This document shows, piece after piece, positions 27,705 to 36,195 of a DNA stretch of 64,000 bases (its first letter is position 1; the number at the start of each line of letters is the position of its first letter). The stretch comes from Desulfobacteraceae bacterium Eth-SRB2 (GTDB lineage Bacteria > Desulfobacterota > Desulfobacteria > Desulfobacterales > UBA11574): positions 108,264 to 172,263 of the forward strand of contig RPGQ01000004.1 in NCBI GenBank assembly GCA_004193595.1, given 5' to 3'. The notes under the pieces were generated by a model, which was not told the DNA's origin, searched no databases, and saw only the letters and a program-made list of their open reading frames with translations. The position numbers and the translations under genes were made by a program.

Positions 27705-28563
27705 TTTGAGTGGAGCGTGTCTTCGCAGGCGTTTACTCGAATATTTTGAGAACCCAATTAGCCAGATTTCAAGAGCACTCGGAGAAGATGCGGACGAGCT
27801 ACATGTACGGGCATACCAAGCAAACAGGCAGATCGAGAGGCCACCCGAACCTTTTGATAGCTGGTTTGAAGTAGATGTCGCATTGGATATTGCTTCACGT
27901 GGTTTTCGTGTTGTCCCGCAATATCCGGTTGTTGAGAACAAGCGAATTGATTTGGTTATTGAAGGAACCAAGTCACAGCTTGCAGTTGAGTGCTATGGAG
28001 ATCATTGGCATGGAATAGAACAATATGAAAAAGACATGGAAAGGCAGCGGTTGCTTGAAAGGTGTGGTTGGCGTTTTCATATAATCAGGGAATGCGCATA
28101 CTATTCTAATCAAGATAAAACCCTTGAAAGCCTCTGGCAAGAGTTAGAACAGTTGGAAATTAAACCTGTTTCAGAATCATCCCCACGAAATGATGCAAGT
28201 GAAACTATGCACGACCGTCAGGGACAGAAAACAATGCCTTCTTTTGAATCAACAAAGATAAAAACACCAGCCAGTATTCAAGAAGCATTGTCCATGAAAC
28301 AGTCTCAACTTCGGGAACTTATTATAGAGACACTAAAAACTCGCCCGAATTATTCATGTGTTAAAAGTGCGTTGCACGGTTTTGTCCTGAAACAATTACA
28401 TGTTATTTCAAGGGGAAAACCAAGAGCAGAATTCAGTCGCAAAGTAAATAAAGTTCTTAGTTTCATGGAAAAGAAATCAATCGTCAGAATTTACAAGAGC
28501 AAGAACATAAGAGTACAACTTATTGATTCTAAAGATTATAAACAAACCGGACTGTTCGGATAA
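27595..28563 (+). CDS. Vsr/MTES_1575-like endonuclease domain, frameshifted C-terminal part of the helicase
   Basis: Sequence typical of the C-terminus of the upstream helicase family resumes here. From about 27690 it reads HTATRNDLSGACLRRRLLEYF, which joins directly to the helicase WLF if one T is skipped in CTTTTCTCATACC. A Vsr-fold nuclease follows: DVALDIASRGFRVVPQY, then KRIDLVIEG, LAVECYGDHWHG and RCGWRFHIIRECAYY, with acidic and histidine active-site candidates. A C-terminal winged-helix-like segment ends at GLFG. The ATG at 27595 is probably not a real start, since residues before about 27690 overlap the helicase in another frame. It may be inactive, a sequencing error, or expressed by frameshifting. 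Confidence 0.7.
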   Translation: MRESALYPGSQIKEGSMSLQVVHKTRCGFSHTATRNDLSGACLRRRLLEYFENPISQISRALGEDADELHVRAYQANRQIERPPEPFDSWFEVDVALDIASRGFRVVPQYPVVENKRIDLVIEGTKSQLAVECYGDHWHGIEQYEKDMERQRLLERCGWRFHIIRECAYYSNQDKTLESLWQELEQLEIKPVSESSPRNDASETMHDRQGQKTMPSFESTKIKTPASIQEALSMKQSQLRELIIETLKTRPNYSCVKSALHGFVLKQLHVISRGKPRAEFSRKVNKVLSFMEKKSIVRIYKSKNIRVQLIDSKDYKQTGLFG

Positions 28564-28616
28564 CGGATTTTTCATTTAGGTAAGCAACAATTAGTAATAT
28601 GGCAATTTACCCTATA
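28564..28616. other. Spacer start after helicase fragment
   Basis: AT-rich spacer. With 28690-29190 it forms a gene-free gap of more than 600 bp before the ABC-3C operon. I found no tRNA and no CRISPR repeat in the gap. Confidence 0.3.
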
Positions 28617-28690
28617 TCGGGATAAGGACGCTCATCGCTGAGTGTCCCTCCCACCGCTACCGGACATACGTGGGGATATTCGGTACATTG
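28617..28690 (-). ncRNA. Possible 3' remnant (domains V-VI) of a group II intron
   Basis: On the minus strand the segment reads CACGTATGTCCGGTAGCGGT followed by GGGAGGGACACTCAGCG...ATCCCG. The second part folds into a long hairpin (GGGA/TCCC, GGAC/GTCC, CTCA/TGAG) ending ATCCCGAT. It resembles the end of bacterial group II introns (domain V 3' strand plus domain VI). No intron-encoded reverse transcriptase is present, so at most a remnant remains. Confidence 0.3.
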
Positions 28691-29190
28691 GAATATTGGT
28701 TTAATAAAAATATCGGGTTTTGGGCCTGTTGGTGAAATCCAATGAACTAATGGACGTGCCGAAAAATACCTATTCACAGTTTGCCAGCAATGGAGTTACA
28801 CGAGCTATTTGTGCTTAAGCCAACTCTGGAAATACTGTAGGAAAGTCGAGGAATTTGGTTCCAGTGCTATATTAATTGACACGTCGATATATGTCGAAGA
28901 AAGCTCATATAACGTATTGAAAGAGCTATAAAAAATGTGGCACAATTAGAGTGCGTTCAACAATCGCATTAAGGCGGATTGCCAGCACTGATGCGCTGTT
29001 AACCGCTATGCGTATCGGCCTACTATTGATAAATTGAGGGCTTTATATCGCCCGTCATTTCGCGTTACTTACTAGGCATTGACAACTTGTAAAGAATCAA
29101 ATAGTTGAAAAAAGATCGCAATTTCAAGCTATTTTTATAAATACGGGAACACTTTTCACATCAACCTTCTGACGATATAATATATAAGCA

Positions 29191-30093
29191 ATGCTTGATA
29201 CAATAAGCCGCGACTGGTACAAAGTGAAATGTGAGAATGAATACCTGAAATTGAAGCGCAATGAATTTCAGAGCTGGTTCGCTGATGTGATGGAAAAAGC
29301 CTATCCCGGTGATTTTCAGCGAGTTCGGCAGACACAGGGTGACAGGGGCTGCGACGGTTATCGAATTTCCACAAAAACGGTATATCAAGTATATGCGCCG
29401 AGGGAGATTAGGCCATCCGCACTTAACCGTAAAATAATAGATGATTTCAATCAGGCCTTGGAGGAATTCGGTGAAAAGATGGCAGCATGGACTTTCGTTC
29501 ACAACGATCCAGATGGTCTAACGCCTGATACTGCCGTCGACACTTTTGGCGGACTTAAATACGAATATCCCGACATTATTTTAGCCACCCATACTTTTAA
29601 CGAAATTTGGGATATCATTAAAAATCTGGATACCGAAAAAATCGAGGACCTATTCGGTCCCGCCCCGACAATAAGGCACCTGCACCACCTGCAACTGACC
29701 GAAATCGTACCGGTTTTAAGATTCATCGAGAAGCATGAAGTCCCGGTCGAGGTTACTGTCGATCCGCCAGATCCTAAAAAGCTGGAATTTAACGCTTTCA
29801 GCGAAGAAGCGCAGGATCTGATTAGCAGCGGAAGGCGTAAAGCGACGCTCGTTCAACAATATTTTGAAAAGGTGCGCGATCCGATGTATGGAGAAAGCCT
29901 TGCTGAGGCCTTTAGGGGAAAATACGATTCACTTAAGGGCAGCGATTTGAGTTCTGATGAAATTTTTGATGAACTGAGAAAATTCACCGGCGGTGATCAT
30001 TTTCATGACGCTTCGAAACAGGCAGCAGTTTTAGCAATCTTATCGTATTTTTTTGAACGGTGTGATATTTTCGAAAACGTTGAGGAATCATGA
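29191..30093 (+). CDS. ABC-3C system component with N-terminal nuclease-like domain
   Basis: First gene of a three-gene ABC-three-component operon, a class of predicted conflict systems. In 300 residues, the N-terminus FQSWFADVMEKAYPGDF...GDRGCDGYRI...VYQVYAP (about residues 25-70) has the G-x-x-G-x-D-G-Y and Q-x-Y-A-P pattern seen in restriction-endonuclease-fold effector domains of these systems. The rest is helical with no recognised motif. The stop overlaps the next start by 4 bp (ATGA). A -10-like TATAAT sits at 29176-29181, only 10 bp before the ATG, so either the mRNA is almost leaderless or another start is used. Confidence 0.7.
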   Translation: MLDTISRDWYKVKCENEYLKLKRNEFQSWFADVMEKAYPGDFQRVRQTQGDRGCDGYRISTKTVYQVYAPREIRPSALNRKIIDDFNQALEEFGEKMAAWTFVHNDPDGLTPDTAVDTFGGLKYEYPDIILATHTFNEIWDIIKNLDTEKIEDLFGPAPTIRHLHHLQLTEIVPVLRFIEKHEVPVEVTVDPPDPKKLEFNAFSEEAQDLISSGRRKATLVQQYFEKVRDPMYGESLAEAFRGKYDSLKGSDLSSDEIFDELRKFTGGDHFHDASKQAAVLAILSYFFERCDIFENVEES

Positions 30094-30341
30094 TATTGCC
30101 CTCCAAACATTTAACCCAGTCCCGCTCTCTTATTGGCGTCGGAGCTGAAATTCTGGTTTTGCTTGACTCCCCTCAAACTGTTTCTGCTCTCTGGAACAAT
30201 TTTAGCGAAAAACACCAAAGTACTATTCGAACGGGAACTGTATCCGCATCATTCGATTGGTTTATCCTTACCCTGGATCTCTTGCATACGATGAAGGCCC
30301 TTGAATTTAAAAAGGGCCGGATTCGGAGGAAGTCAAAATGA
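30090..30341 (+). CDS. ABC-3C system middle component (MC6-like)
   Basis: An 83-residue small protein. Its start, ILPSKHLTQSRSLIGVGAEILVLLD, and the TVSALWNNF...SFDWFILTLDLLHTMKAL core match my recollection of ABC-3C middle component 6, a winged-helix-like adaptor between effector and ATPase. Both ends overlap neighbours by 4 bp (ATGA), indicating strict co-translation. Confidence 0.75.
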   Translation: MILPSKHLTQSRSLIGVGAEILVLLDSPQTVSALWNNFSEKHQSTIRTGTVSASFDWFILTLDLLHTMKALEFKKGRIRRKSK

Positions 30342-32095
30342 TTCACCGAATATTTAGCAGTACGCTTCCCTCATTTAAAGAGTTAAGGTTTGATTCAGGC
30401 CTCAATGTTCTAGTTGCCAAAAAAAGCAAAGATGCCACGTCCCGCCAAACTCGCAATGCTGCGGGCAAATCCAGTATGGTGGAGATTATACATTTTCTAT
30501 TAGGGGCTGATTGCAAAAAAGATTCCATTTTCAAATGCGATGATCTGGTAGAGCATAAATTCGGCCTGGAATTCGATTTAAATCAAAAAAAGGTTGAAAT
30601 TGAACGCACCGGCGAAAAACCTTCACGAATAATAATAAACAAGGCTGACAGGTTAAAATGGCCTCAAAAAGGAAGCACAGATGACAAAACGGGCGAACTG
30701 TTCATAACCAATACCAAATGGAAAGAGGTGTTAGGAAAACTTGTTTTTAATATACCTCCTGACCTTCCGAAGCTTTCACCAACATTTAGATCCCTTTTTT
30801 CATATTTTGCACGGCGTGTAAATGATGGTGCTTTTTCGGAGCCCACCCAACATTTTAAGCGACAATTTGATTGGGATTGGCAAGTCGCCATTTCCTATCT
30901 TTTAGGTCTGGATTGGAAGGTTCCGCAGGAGATTGAGAAGGTAAGAGTCAAGGAAAAATCTCTAAAGACGCTGAAAAAGGAGCTTAAAACTGGTGTGATA
31001 GGTTCCATTATCGGTTCAGCGGCTTCTCTCAAGACAAAAGTAACGGTGGCCGAAAGAAAATTCAAACGATTGCAAGAAGAACTTTCATCCTTTCAGGTTT
31101 TGCCCGAGTATCGAGAATTGGAAAAGGAGGCATCGACTCTGACCATAAAGATAGCAGAAATGTCGAATGAAAATACGATTGACGAAGAAATAATCAGCGA
31201 AATCGAAGTAACAATAAAATCGGAATCACCTCCAGCCCTAAAGGATGTAAAAAAAGTTTATCAGGAAGCCGGAATTGTTTTACCTGGTATTGCTCTCAAA
31301 AGGCTCGAAGATGTCGAAAATTTTCATAACGCTATTATTAGCAATAGACGCTCCCATCTTCAGGGAGAACTGGATTCAGCAAGGAATCGAATTAACAAGC
31401 GCACAACGGAAATGCAGCAAATAGATCATCGCCGTCGTGAAATCATGGAAATATTAAATTCTCATGGTGCATTGGATCAACACAATAAGCTCCAGAAGGA
31501 GTTGAATAGGCTACAGGCGGATGTGGAAGAACTGAACAAACGCTATAAGATGGCTGTAACAATTGAGACGACCGGAACGGATCTTTCGATTGAGCGAAAG
31601 CAGCTTCACAGGCGCTTGATGAACGACCACAAGGAACAATCAGAGATTATTGAAGAGGCCATCATCATCTTTGAGGAATTTTCAAGCGAGTTGTCGGAGC
31701 GGGAAGGAAGCCTCACCATTGATGCAACGGAAAAGGGGCCAAAATTTGATATCCGTGTTGAAGCCCGCAGAAGCATCGGCATCTCAAGCATGCAGATATT
31801 CTGTTTCGATCTGATGCTGATCGTGCTGTGCCAAAAGAATGACATGGGGCCAGGCTTTTTAGTCCATGACAGTCATTTGTTCGATGGTATGGATTCCCGT
31901 CAAATCGCTAAAGCCTTTGAAATAGGTTCAAGGGTTGCAGATAAATATGGCTTCCAATACATCGTCACTATCAATTCGGATATGATACCCTATTTAGAAT
32001 TCAGTAAGGATTTTAAATTTGAGGATCATACATTACCCGTTTTCTTAACGGATGATACAGAGGACGGGGGCCTTTTCGGCTTTCGCTTTGAATAG
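30338..32095 (+). CDS. ABC-3C system ATPase, DUF2326 domain
   Basis: A 585-residue SMC/Rad50-like ABC ATPase. The N-terminus has the DSGLNVLVAKKS... strand and a Walker A of the form N-A-A-G-K-S-S (RNAAGKSSMVEIIHFLLG, near residue 42). Long coiled-coil segments span about 200-470. The C-terminal DUF2326 region has IFCFDLMLIVLCQ and a degenerate Walker B/D-loop-like FLVHDSHLFDGMDSRQ near 505. The GPxGSGKS of ordinary ABC proteins is replaced by the RNxxGKS form known in this family. It probably works with the two upstream gene products in sensing invading nucleic acid; this is inference. Confidence 0.82.
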   Translation: MIHRIFSSTLPSFKELRFDSGLNVLVAKKSKDATSRQTRNAAGKSSMVEIIHFLLGADCKKDSIFKCDDLVEHKFGLEFDLNQKKVEIERTGEKPSRIIINKADRLKWPQKGSTDDKTGELFITNTKWKEVLGKLVFNIPPDLPKLSPTFRSLFSYFARRVNDGAFSEPTQHFKRQFDWDWQVAISYLLGLDWKVPQEIEKVRVKEKSLKTLKKELKTGVIGSIIGSAASLKTKVTVAERKFKRLQEELSSFQVLPEYRELEKEASTLTIKIAEMSNENTIDEEIISEIEVTIKSESPPALKDVKKVYQEAGIVLPGIALKRLEDVENFHNAIISNRRSHLQGELDSARNRINKRTTEMQQIDHRRREIMEILNSHGALDQHNKLQKELNRLQADVEELNKRYKMAVTIETTGTDLSIERKQLHRRLMNDHKEQSEIIEEAIIIFEEFSSELSEREGSLTIDATEKGPKFDIRVEARRSIGISSMQIFCFDLMLIVLCQKNDMGPGFLVHDSHLFDGMDSRQIAKAFEIGSRVADKYGFQYIVTINSDMIPYLEFSKDFKFEDHTLPVFLTDDTEDGGLFGFRFE

Positions 32096-32196
32096 CTAAA
32101 TGTTTCTACATTTTAATAATAGATACAGGAAGTGGAACAAAAAAGAACAGGGTTGAATTTAGGTGTTTTTTTCATTGTTTGTGGTAATGAAGTCAC

Positions 32197-32581
32197 ATGC
32201 CACGTCAAGCCAGAATAGATGCGCCGGGTGCCTTGCATCATATTATATGCAAGTGTATCGAGCGACAAAACATTTTTAAAAACAATACGGATCGAAACCG
32301 GTTTCAGGAAAGACTCGGTTCTGTTTTGCAAAAAACCTCTACGCACTGCTACGGCTGGGCGCTAATCCCGAATCATCTCCATCTTCTTCTAAAAACCGGC
32401 AAAAAGCCGATTGCTCAAATTATGCGACGATTTCTGACCGGCTATGCGGTTACTTTTAACCGGCGGCATCTCCGTTACGGAGGTTGGCAAGTATCCCGGG
32501 CTGAACAAATCCGCTGTGAGTCGGGCGGCCACTAGAGACCAAAAACTGATCCTCGATCAATTTTTGGCCCTGAAAGACTAG
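32197..32581 (+). pseudogene. Decayed REP-associated tyrosine transposase (RAYT, Y1_Tnp)
   Basis: The N-terminus MPRQARIDAPGALHHIICKC, the WALIPNHLHLLLKTG metal-binding H-x-H motif (near residue 60) and the MRRFLTGYAVTFNRRH segment identify a RAYT-type HUH transposase. The frame then runs out at 32535. In the +1 frame, GKYPGLNKSAVSRAATRDQ continues to a TAG at 32579-32581 and looks like the usual C-terminal helix-turn-helix tail. The catalytic-domain end and the linker are missing, so this is a remnant with an internal deletion and a frameshift. Confidence 0.75.
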
Positions 32582-32670
32582 AAACGCGCAACTTCCACCC
32601 CGTCCCCTTTTTTGCTTCGTCGCCCTGCTTTTTGCTGCCGGTGATTTGCGGAGTTGCCCTAAAATAACCC

Positions 32671-32699
32671 TTGACCGAATTACAAAAGATGGCTATACT
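32671..32699 (+). promoter_or_regulatory. Sigma70 promoter with overlapping palindrome, mazEF
   Basis: TTGACC (32671-32676) and TATACT (32694-32699) are 17 bp apart. The -10 overlaps the imperfect palindrome TATACTTCGGATATA (32694-32708), a plausible MazE autorepression operator. AAGGAGG follows just before the mazE start. Confidence 0.65.
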
Positions 32700-32725
32700 T
32701 CGGATATACATAAGGAGGTGGTCAC

Positions 32726-32974
32726 ATGCTTGCAAAAATCCAAAAATGGGGAAACAGCCAAGGGCTTCGTCTTGCCAAGCATCTGCTCGCAGATGCACAC
32801 ATCAATGTAGGGGATGAGGTTGATATTGCAGTAAAAGACGGCAATATTATCGTCTCACCAGCAAAAAAGAAACGTGGGCGGCACAATCTTAAGGATCTTG
32901 TGGCTCGTATTCCTGAAAACTACCAAACCAGCGAAGTTGACTGGGGTGATCCGGTCGGTAAGGAGGCCTGGTAA
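32726..32974 (+). CDS. mazE: MazE-type antitoxin (AbrB/SpoVT fold)
   Basis: DNA-binding antitoxin of 82 residues. It begins with the AbrB swapped-hairpin pattern KIQKWGNSQGLRLAKHLL and IVSPAKKKRG, and ends in an acidic tail (SEVDWGDPVGKEAW) of the kind that blocks the MazF active site. The ribosome-binding site AAGGAGG lies 8 bp upstream. Its TAA stop directly abuts the mazF start. Confidence 0.88.
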   Translation: MLAKIQKWGNSQGLRLAKHLLADAHINVGDEVDIAVKDGNIIVSPAKKKRGRHNLKDLVARIPENYQTSEVDWGDPVGKEAW

Positions 32975-33310
32975 ATGGCTGCTTATATCCCCAAGCAGGG
33001 TGATATCATCGCAATCACTTTCGATCCACAATCCGGTCATGAACAGAAAGGACGCCGCCCTGCTTTTGTTGTTAGCAAGGATCTGTTCAACCGCAGCACA
33101 GGCTTGGCTATTGTATGTCCCGTTACAAACACAGATCGTAGTTTTCCCTTTCACGTGCCTATTCCGAAAGACAGTAAGCTGAAGGGCTTTATTATGGTTG
33201 AGCAAGTTAAATCGGTCGATTTTTGTTCTCGTCGCGCTAAACGAATCGAAAACGGTAATGATGATCTGCTGTCAGACGTGCTTTCCATATTAGATGCCTG
33301 CATCTATTAA
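32975..33310 (+). CDS. mazF: MazF-type endoribonuclease toxin
   Basis: Sequence-specific mRNA interferase of 111 residues. The family blocks are all there: PKQGDIIAITFDPQSGHEQKG, RRPAFVVS, VCPVTNTDRSFPFHV, GFIMVEQVKSVDFCSRRAK and a C-terminal helix. The conserved Arg of the GxEQxKxRP-like loop and the late Thr/Asn residues look present, so the toxin is probably active. The cut site cannot be read from sequence. Confidence 0.9.
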   Translation: MAAYIPKQGDIIAITFDPQSGHEQKGRRPAFVVSKDLFNRSTGLAIVCPVTNTDRSFPFHVPIPKDSKLKGFIMVEQVKSVDFCSRRAKRIENGNDDLLSDVLSILDACIY

Positions 33311-33334
33311 CCGCCAACATCTATATGGCCTTAG

Positions 33335-33417
33335 CTTGTCAAGAAAAAACTTCTCTTATAGATCTGAAGATGTATAAAAAAACCAACTTCCGTCTTAACC
33401 CATGAAGTCTTGACAAG
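33335..33417. repeat. 10-bp perfect inverted repeat downstream of mazF
   Basis: CTTGTCAAGA at 33335-33344 and TCTTGACAAG at 33408-33417 are exact reverse complements around a 63-bp AT-rich centre. This may be a small insertion footprint or a transcription terminator arm pair, but there is no T-run. The remainder up to 33643 is gene-free. Confidence 0.4.
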
Positions 33418-33643
33418 TGACCCGTTATTTCCGGCTTATGGTTTCAAGTGTGAGTGTCAGCGCAAGTGCAAATGGGATCAAATCTATGTTTGACCCTTGG
33501 GGATAAACGATAAGAGCAGAATATAGAATTGAGCGTATTATCAAGGAGTTTCGAGACTTAAAAATGTGACCGCAGGCTATGGCTTCCAACAACCGGAACG
33601 CGACTCCGGGATCTCTGCCAGTTGCCACCACTAGGATGGCACC

Positions 33644-34405
33644 ATGAAACCGATAGTAAGAATAGCTACAGCCCGGACCCCGGACGGCGGCGAGATGGTA
33701 CTTTATCAGCATGACAGTGATTTCTCGATCAAGATCAACGGTCAGGAGTTGATGCACAGTCGCCACCATGAGTCGGAACTGGAGCTGGCGCGGCTGGGTT
33801 GTGCGCATCTGGATGGTTGCAAGGCGCCCATCATACTTATCGGCGGATTGGGTATGGGCTATACCTTGCGCCAGGCTCTCGACATGCTCAGCCCCCATGC
33901 TCAAGTGGTGGTGGGTGAACTGTTAGGTGCTGTAGTCGAATGGAATCGTGAGTTCCTCGGGGAACTCAACGGTCAGCCGCTGGGAGACGAACGAGTTGAC
34001 CTCAAGACGGGCGATATCGTCGATCTTATCTCACGTTCCAAGAACAGATTCGATTCGATCCTGCTGGATATAGATAACGGTCCTAAGGCGATGACCGATT
34101 CAGGGAACCGCCGTCTGTACGGTGGTGAAGGAATTCGGGCCTGTCGACGCGCACTGCGCGAACAGGGGTGTCTGGCTGTGTGGTCGGCTGAGCCGAGTAA
34201 GAAATTCGAGCAGCTCTTAATGAGTTGCAATTTCCATGTGCGCCGTTTCCGGGTCCCCGCCTACAGGGGGAGTAAATCGCAGTCACGTTTTGTATGGGTG
34301 GCTTCGGAGGACAAGATTGCCCTGCCCCCGGGCGGCGGCGAGCCTCGCCTACCGTTCAAGAACGGGTCAAAGGGAAGCCGCAAACGGCCCCGAAACAGAC
34401 GCTAA
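33644..34405 (+). CDS. Spermidine-synthase-like Rossmann methyltransferase-fold protein
   Basis: A 253-residue protein of the spermine/spermidine synthase superfamily. The nucleotide-binding GGLGMGYTLRQAL is near residue 66, an acidic strand end VVGEL near 92, and ILLDIDNGP near 132, which occupies the position of the family's aspartate. The N-terminal tetramerisation part is short. The C-terminus after residue 235 is basic and low in complexity (KGSRKRPRNRR). The gene is visibly more GC-rich than its neighbours, which suggests transfer. Whether it makes polyamine or methylates another substrate is unknown. Confidence 0.75.
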   Translation: MKPIVRIATARTPDGGEMVLYQHDSDFSIKINGQELMHSRHHESELELARLGCAHLDGCKAPIILIGGLGMGYTLRQALDMLSPHAQVVVGELLGAVVEWNREFLGELNGQPLGDERVDLKTGDIVDLISRSKNRFDSILLDIDNGPKAMTDSGNRRLYGGEGIRACRRALREQGCLAVWSAEPSKKFEQLLMSCNFHVRRFRVPAYRGSKSQSRFVWVASEDKIALPPGGGEPRLPFKNGSKGSRKRPRNRR

Positions 34406-34701
34406 TGACTTTCGGCACGCCCCTAAATGGTCTCGTAAAAAGTCAAAAGGCGTTAAATCTTTGCTTTTTGAGTAACCTGTGGTATTAAACCATCAAATAT
34501 GATCCCGCCGTCCAGCTTTAATTCAGATAGATGCAGACACAATTAGCTCCGAACGGTCAAGAATTTTCTGGATACTGGATTTACGATTTCAAACCGGAGG
34601 TGCTTTTGAAAAGGCCGCATCTCCCTGCACACTGGAATCGCGAGTTAATGAATTTGATACAAGAGGTCTTCTTTTGATAGCTCTACATAGGTAAAACCAC
34701 T
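34406..34701. other. Spacer with MITE fragment and a tiny open frame
   Basis: It contains GGTCTCGTAAAAAGTCAAAAGGCG at 34428-34451, which resembles the arm of the MITE-like elements (CGTAAAAAGTC...GGCG). A 48-codon open frame at 34531-34677 has no ribosome-binding site and no recognisable homology. Nothing else is visible. Confidence 0.35.
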
Positions 34702-35880
34702 ATGTTTGAATCACGCAACCATGTTTTTGCAATCCAAATTGAAGATTCTGATCGTTTTAAAGATATATTCGGATCCGCCGTTTCTTCAATAGTATGGGAT
34801 GACATCGTTAAGGGATATAGAAATATAGCTCAAAAACTCCTCCAGCGTTACAAGATATTATCTTCCGTTGTTTCTCCTTTTTGGGGAAGATGCTTTTTAC
34901 CCTTTGTCTTGAGGCAGTCGTCTATACCGATCGATATGGAGGAGCAGATTTCCGTATTAACAGCATCTGGCAGTCAATTGTTTCGTGAAATGTTACAAAA
35001 CAATTTAGGTATCGCAACCGGCGGCCAGTTGAACTTTAAAATCATCATAACTCCTATTCAAGAAGATTATCGGGATATTCATGGAATTAGCAAAAAACTA
35101 GACCAATTATTTAAAACCCTTTCAAGTGTCTCCTATCCGTTTTATCCCATAACTCGCGATCAACTTTTGCAAATTGTAGAAAAAAAAGAGGTGGAGACTT
35201 TTGTTCAGCCCATCGTTTCTCTGCCCAAAGAAAAAATAGTCGGATATGAAGCCTTATCAAGGGGATCATTCAACAATTCGCTACAAGGAGCCGATCTTTT
35301 ATTCGGCGCTGCTGCACATTTTGGGTTAACGGAAGAAATCGAGTTCTTATGCATTGAAAGAGCTTTGGATTGGATCACAAAAATTCCATCTATATTATGG
35401 ATGTCTATCAATATAGGACCTGACCTGTTAAAAAATTCTGCTTTTACGGATCTCATTTTTCAAGAACGTTTTAAGCCCTTTTGGCCGCGTCTTATTTTTG
35501 AACTTACAGAGCACCTTCCAATTGACTCGGTCATAGATTTGTATGAAATTATTAAGCATCTTAAAACTAATGGAATATGTTTATCATTAGATGACACCGG
35601 CTGCGGATTTTTCGATCTATATACGGTGGAAAAATTCAGGCCTAAAATTGTCAAGCTTTGCATTACGATCATTCGTCGTATGGGACGAAGTGATGCTATC
35701 TTAAAGGAGCTTAAGGAAACAGTGTCTAGAATTACCGAATTTAGCGAATGTATTCTCGGTGAGGGAGTGGAACAAAAGGTACAATTGGATGTACTCAAAC
35801 AAATTGGAGTGACCATGGCACAGGGGTATTACTTTGATAAGCCTAAACCTGCTAAGGACGTCTTTACAACTAATGAATAA
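34702..35880 (+). CDS. EAL-domain c-di-GMP phosphodiesterase
   Basis: Hydrolyses c-di-GMP. The EAL domain occupies about residues 155-385 of 392. The signature is YEALSRG (E-x-L-x-R), followed by SINIGPDLL, FELTEH, SLDDTGCGFFDL (the DDxG metal pair), KIVKL and GEGVEQ. All catalytic positions appear to be kept. The N-terminal 150 residues begin AIQIEDSDRFKDIFG, which resembles the start of a GGDEF domain, but no GGDEF motif is present, so it may be a degenerate cyclase domain. No membrane segments. Its likely partners are the six PilZ proteins encoded nearby. Confidence 0.87.
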   Translation: MFESRNHVFAIQIEDSDRFKDIFGSAVSSIVWDDIVKGYRNIAQKLLQRYKILSSVVSPFWGRCFLPFVLRQSSIPIDMEEQISVLTASGSQLFREMLQNNLGIATGGQLNFKIIITPIQEDYRDIHGISKKLDQLFKTLSSVSYPFYPITRDQLLQIVEKKEVETFVQPIVSLPKEKIVGYEALSRGSFNNSLQGADLLFGAAAHFGLTEEIEFLCIERALDWITKIPSILWMSINIGPDLLKNSAFTDLIFQERFKPFWPRLIFELTEHLPIDSVIDLYEIIKHLKTNGICLSLDDTGCGFFDLYTVEKFRPKIVKLCITIIRRMGRSDAILKELKETVSRITEFSECILGEGVEQKVQLDVLKQIGVTMAQGYYFDKPKPAKDVFTTNE

Positions 35881-35950
35881 CAGCGCCGGGCTTCCAGACA
35901 AAAAAAAGCGTAAACCAAGACAAGATCAAAATTCGTCTGCTTAATATTGA

Positions 35951-36137
35951 TGAACTCGTAAAAAGTCCGATTTAGACGGTTTCGTAAAAAGTTCAAATTC
36001 CCCCGCCAAACATGGGCGGGATAAAAAGGCGTCGCAAATTTTGTAATCATGAGGCGTACTTTTCGTACGTTGAATGATTGCGAAATGCAGCACAACGTCC
36101 CGCTGAACTAAAGCGGGAGACTTTTTACGAGACCGTC
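35951..36137 (+). mobile_element. MITE-like inverted-repeat element, copy 3
   Basis: The core at 35975-36137 starts GACGGTTTCGTAAAAAGTTC and ends ACTTTTTACGAGACCGTC. The left extension at 35951-35974 is the same as in copy 1. Near the right end it carries a different hairpin, TCCCGCT...AAGCGGGA, where the other copies have the GCAGAAGTTGG arm. It lies between the EAL gene and the HsdR-N-like gene. Confidence 0.75.
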
Positions 36138-36195
36138 AATATTAAAGATGCGACAGCTTTATCTCTCCGTATTTTTTTTGAGAAGAGAGGATGTT

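Noticed and set aside
34531..34677. 48-codon frame before the EAL gene
   Set aside because: Reads plausibly, but has no ribosome-binding site or recognisable relatives.
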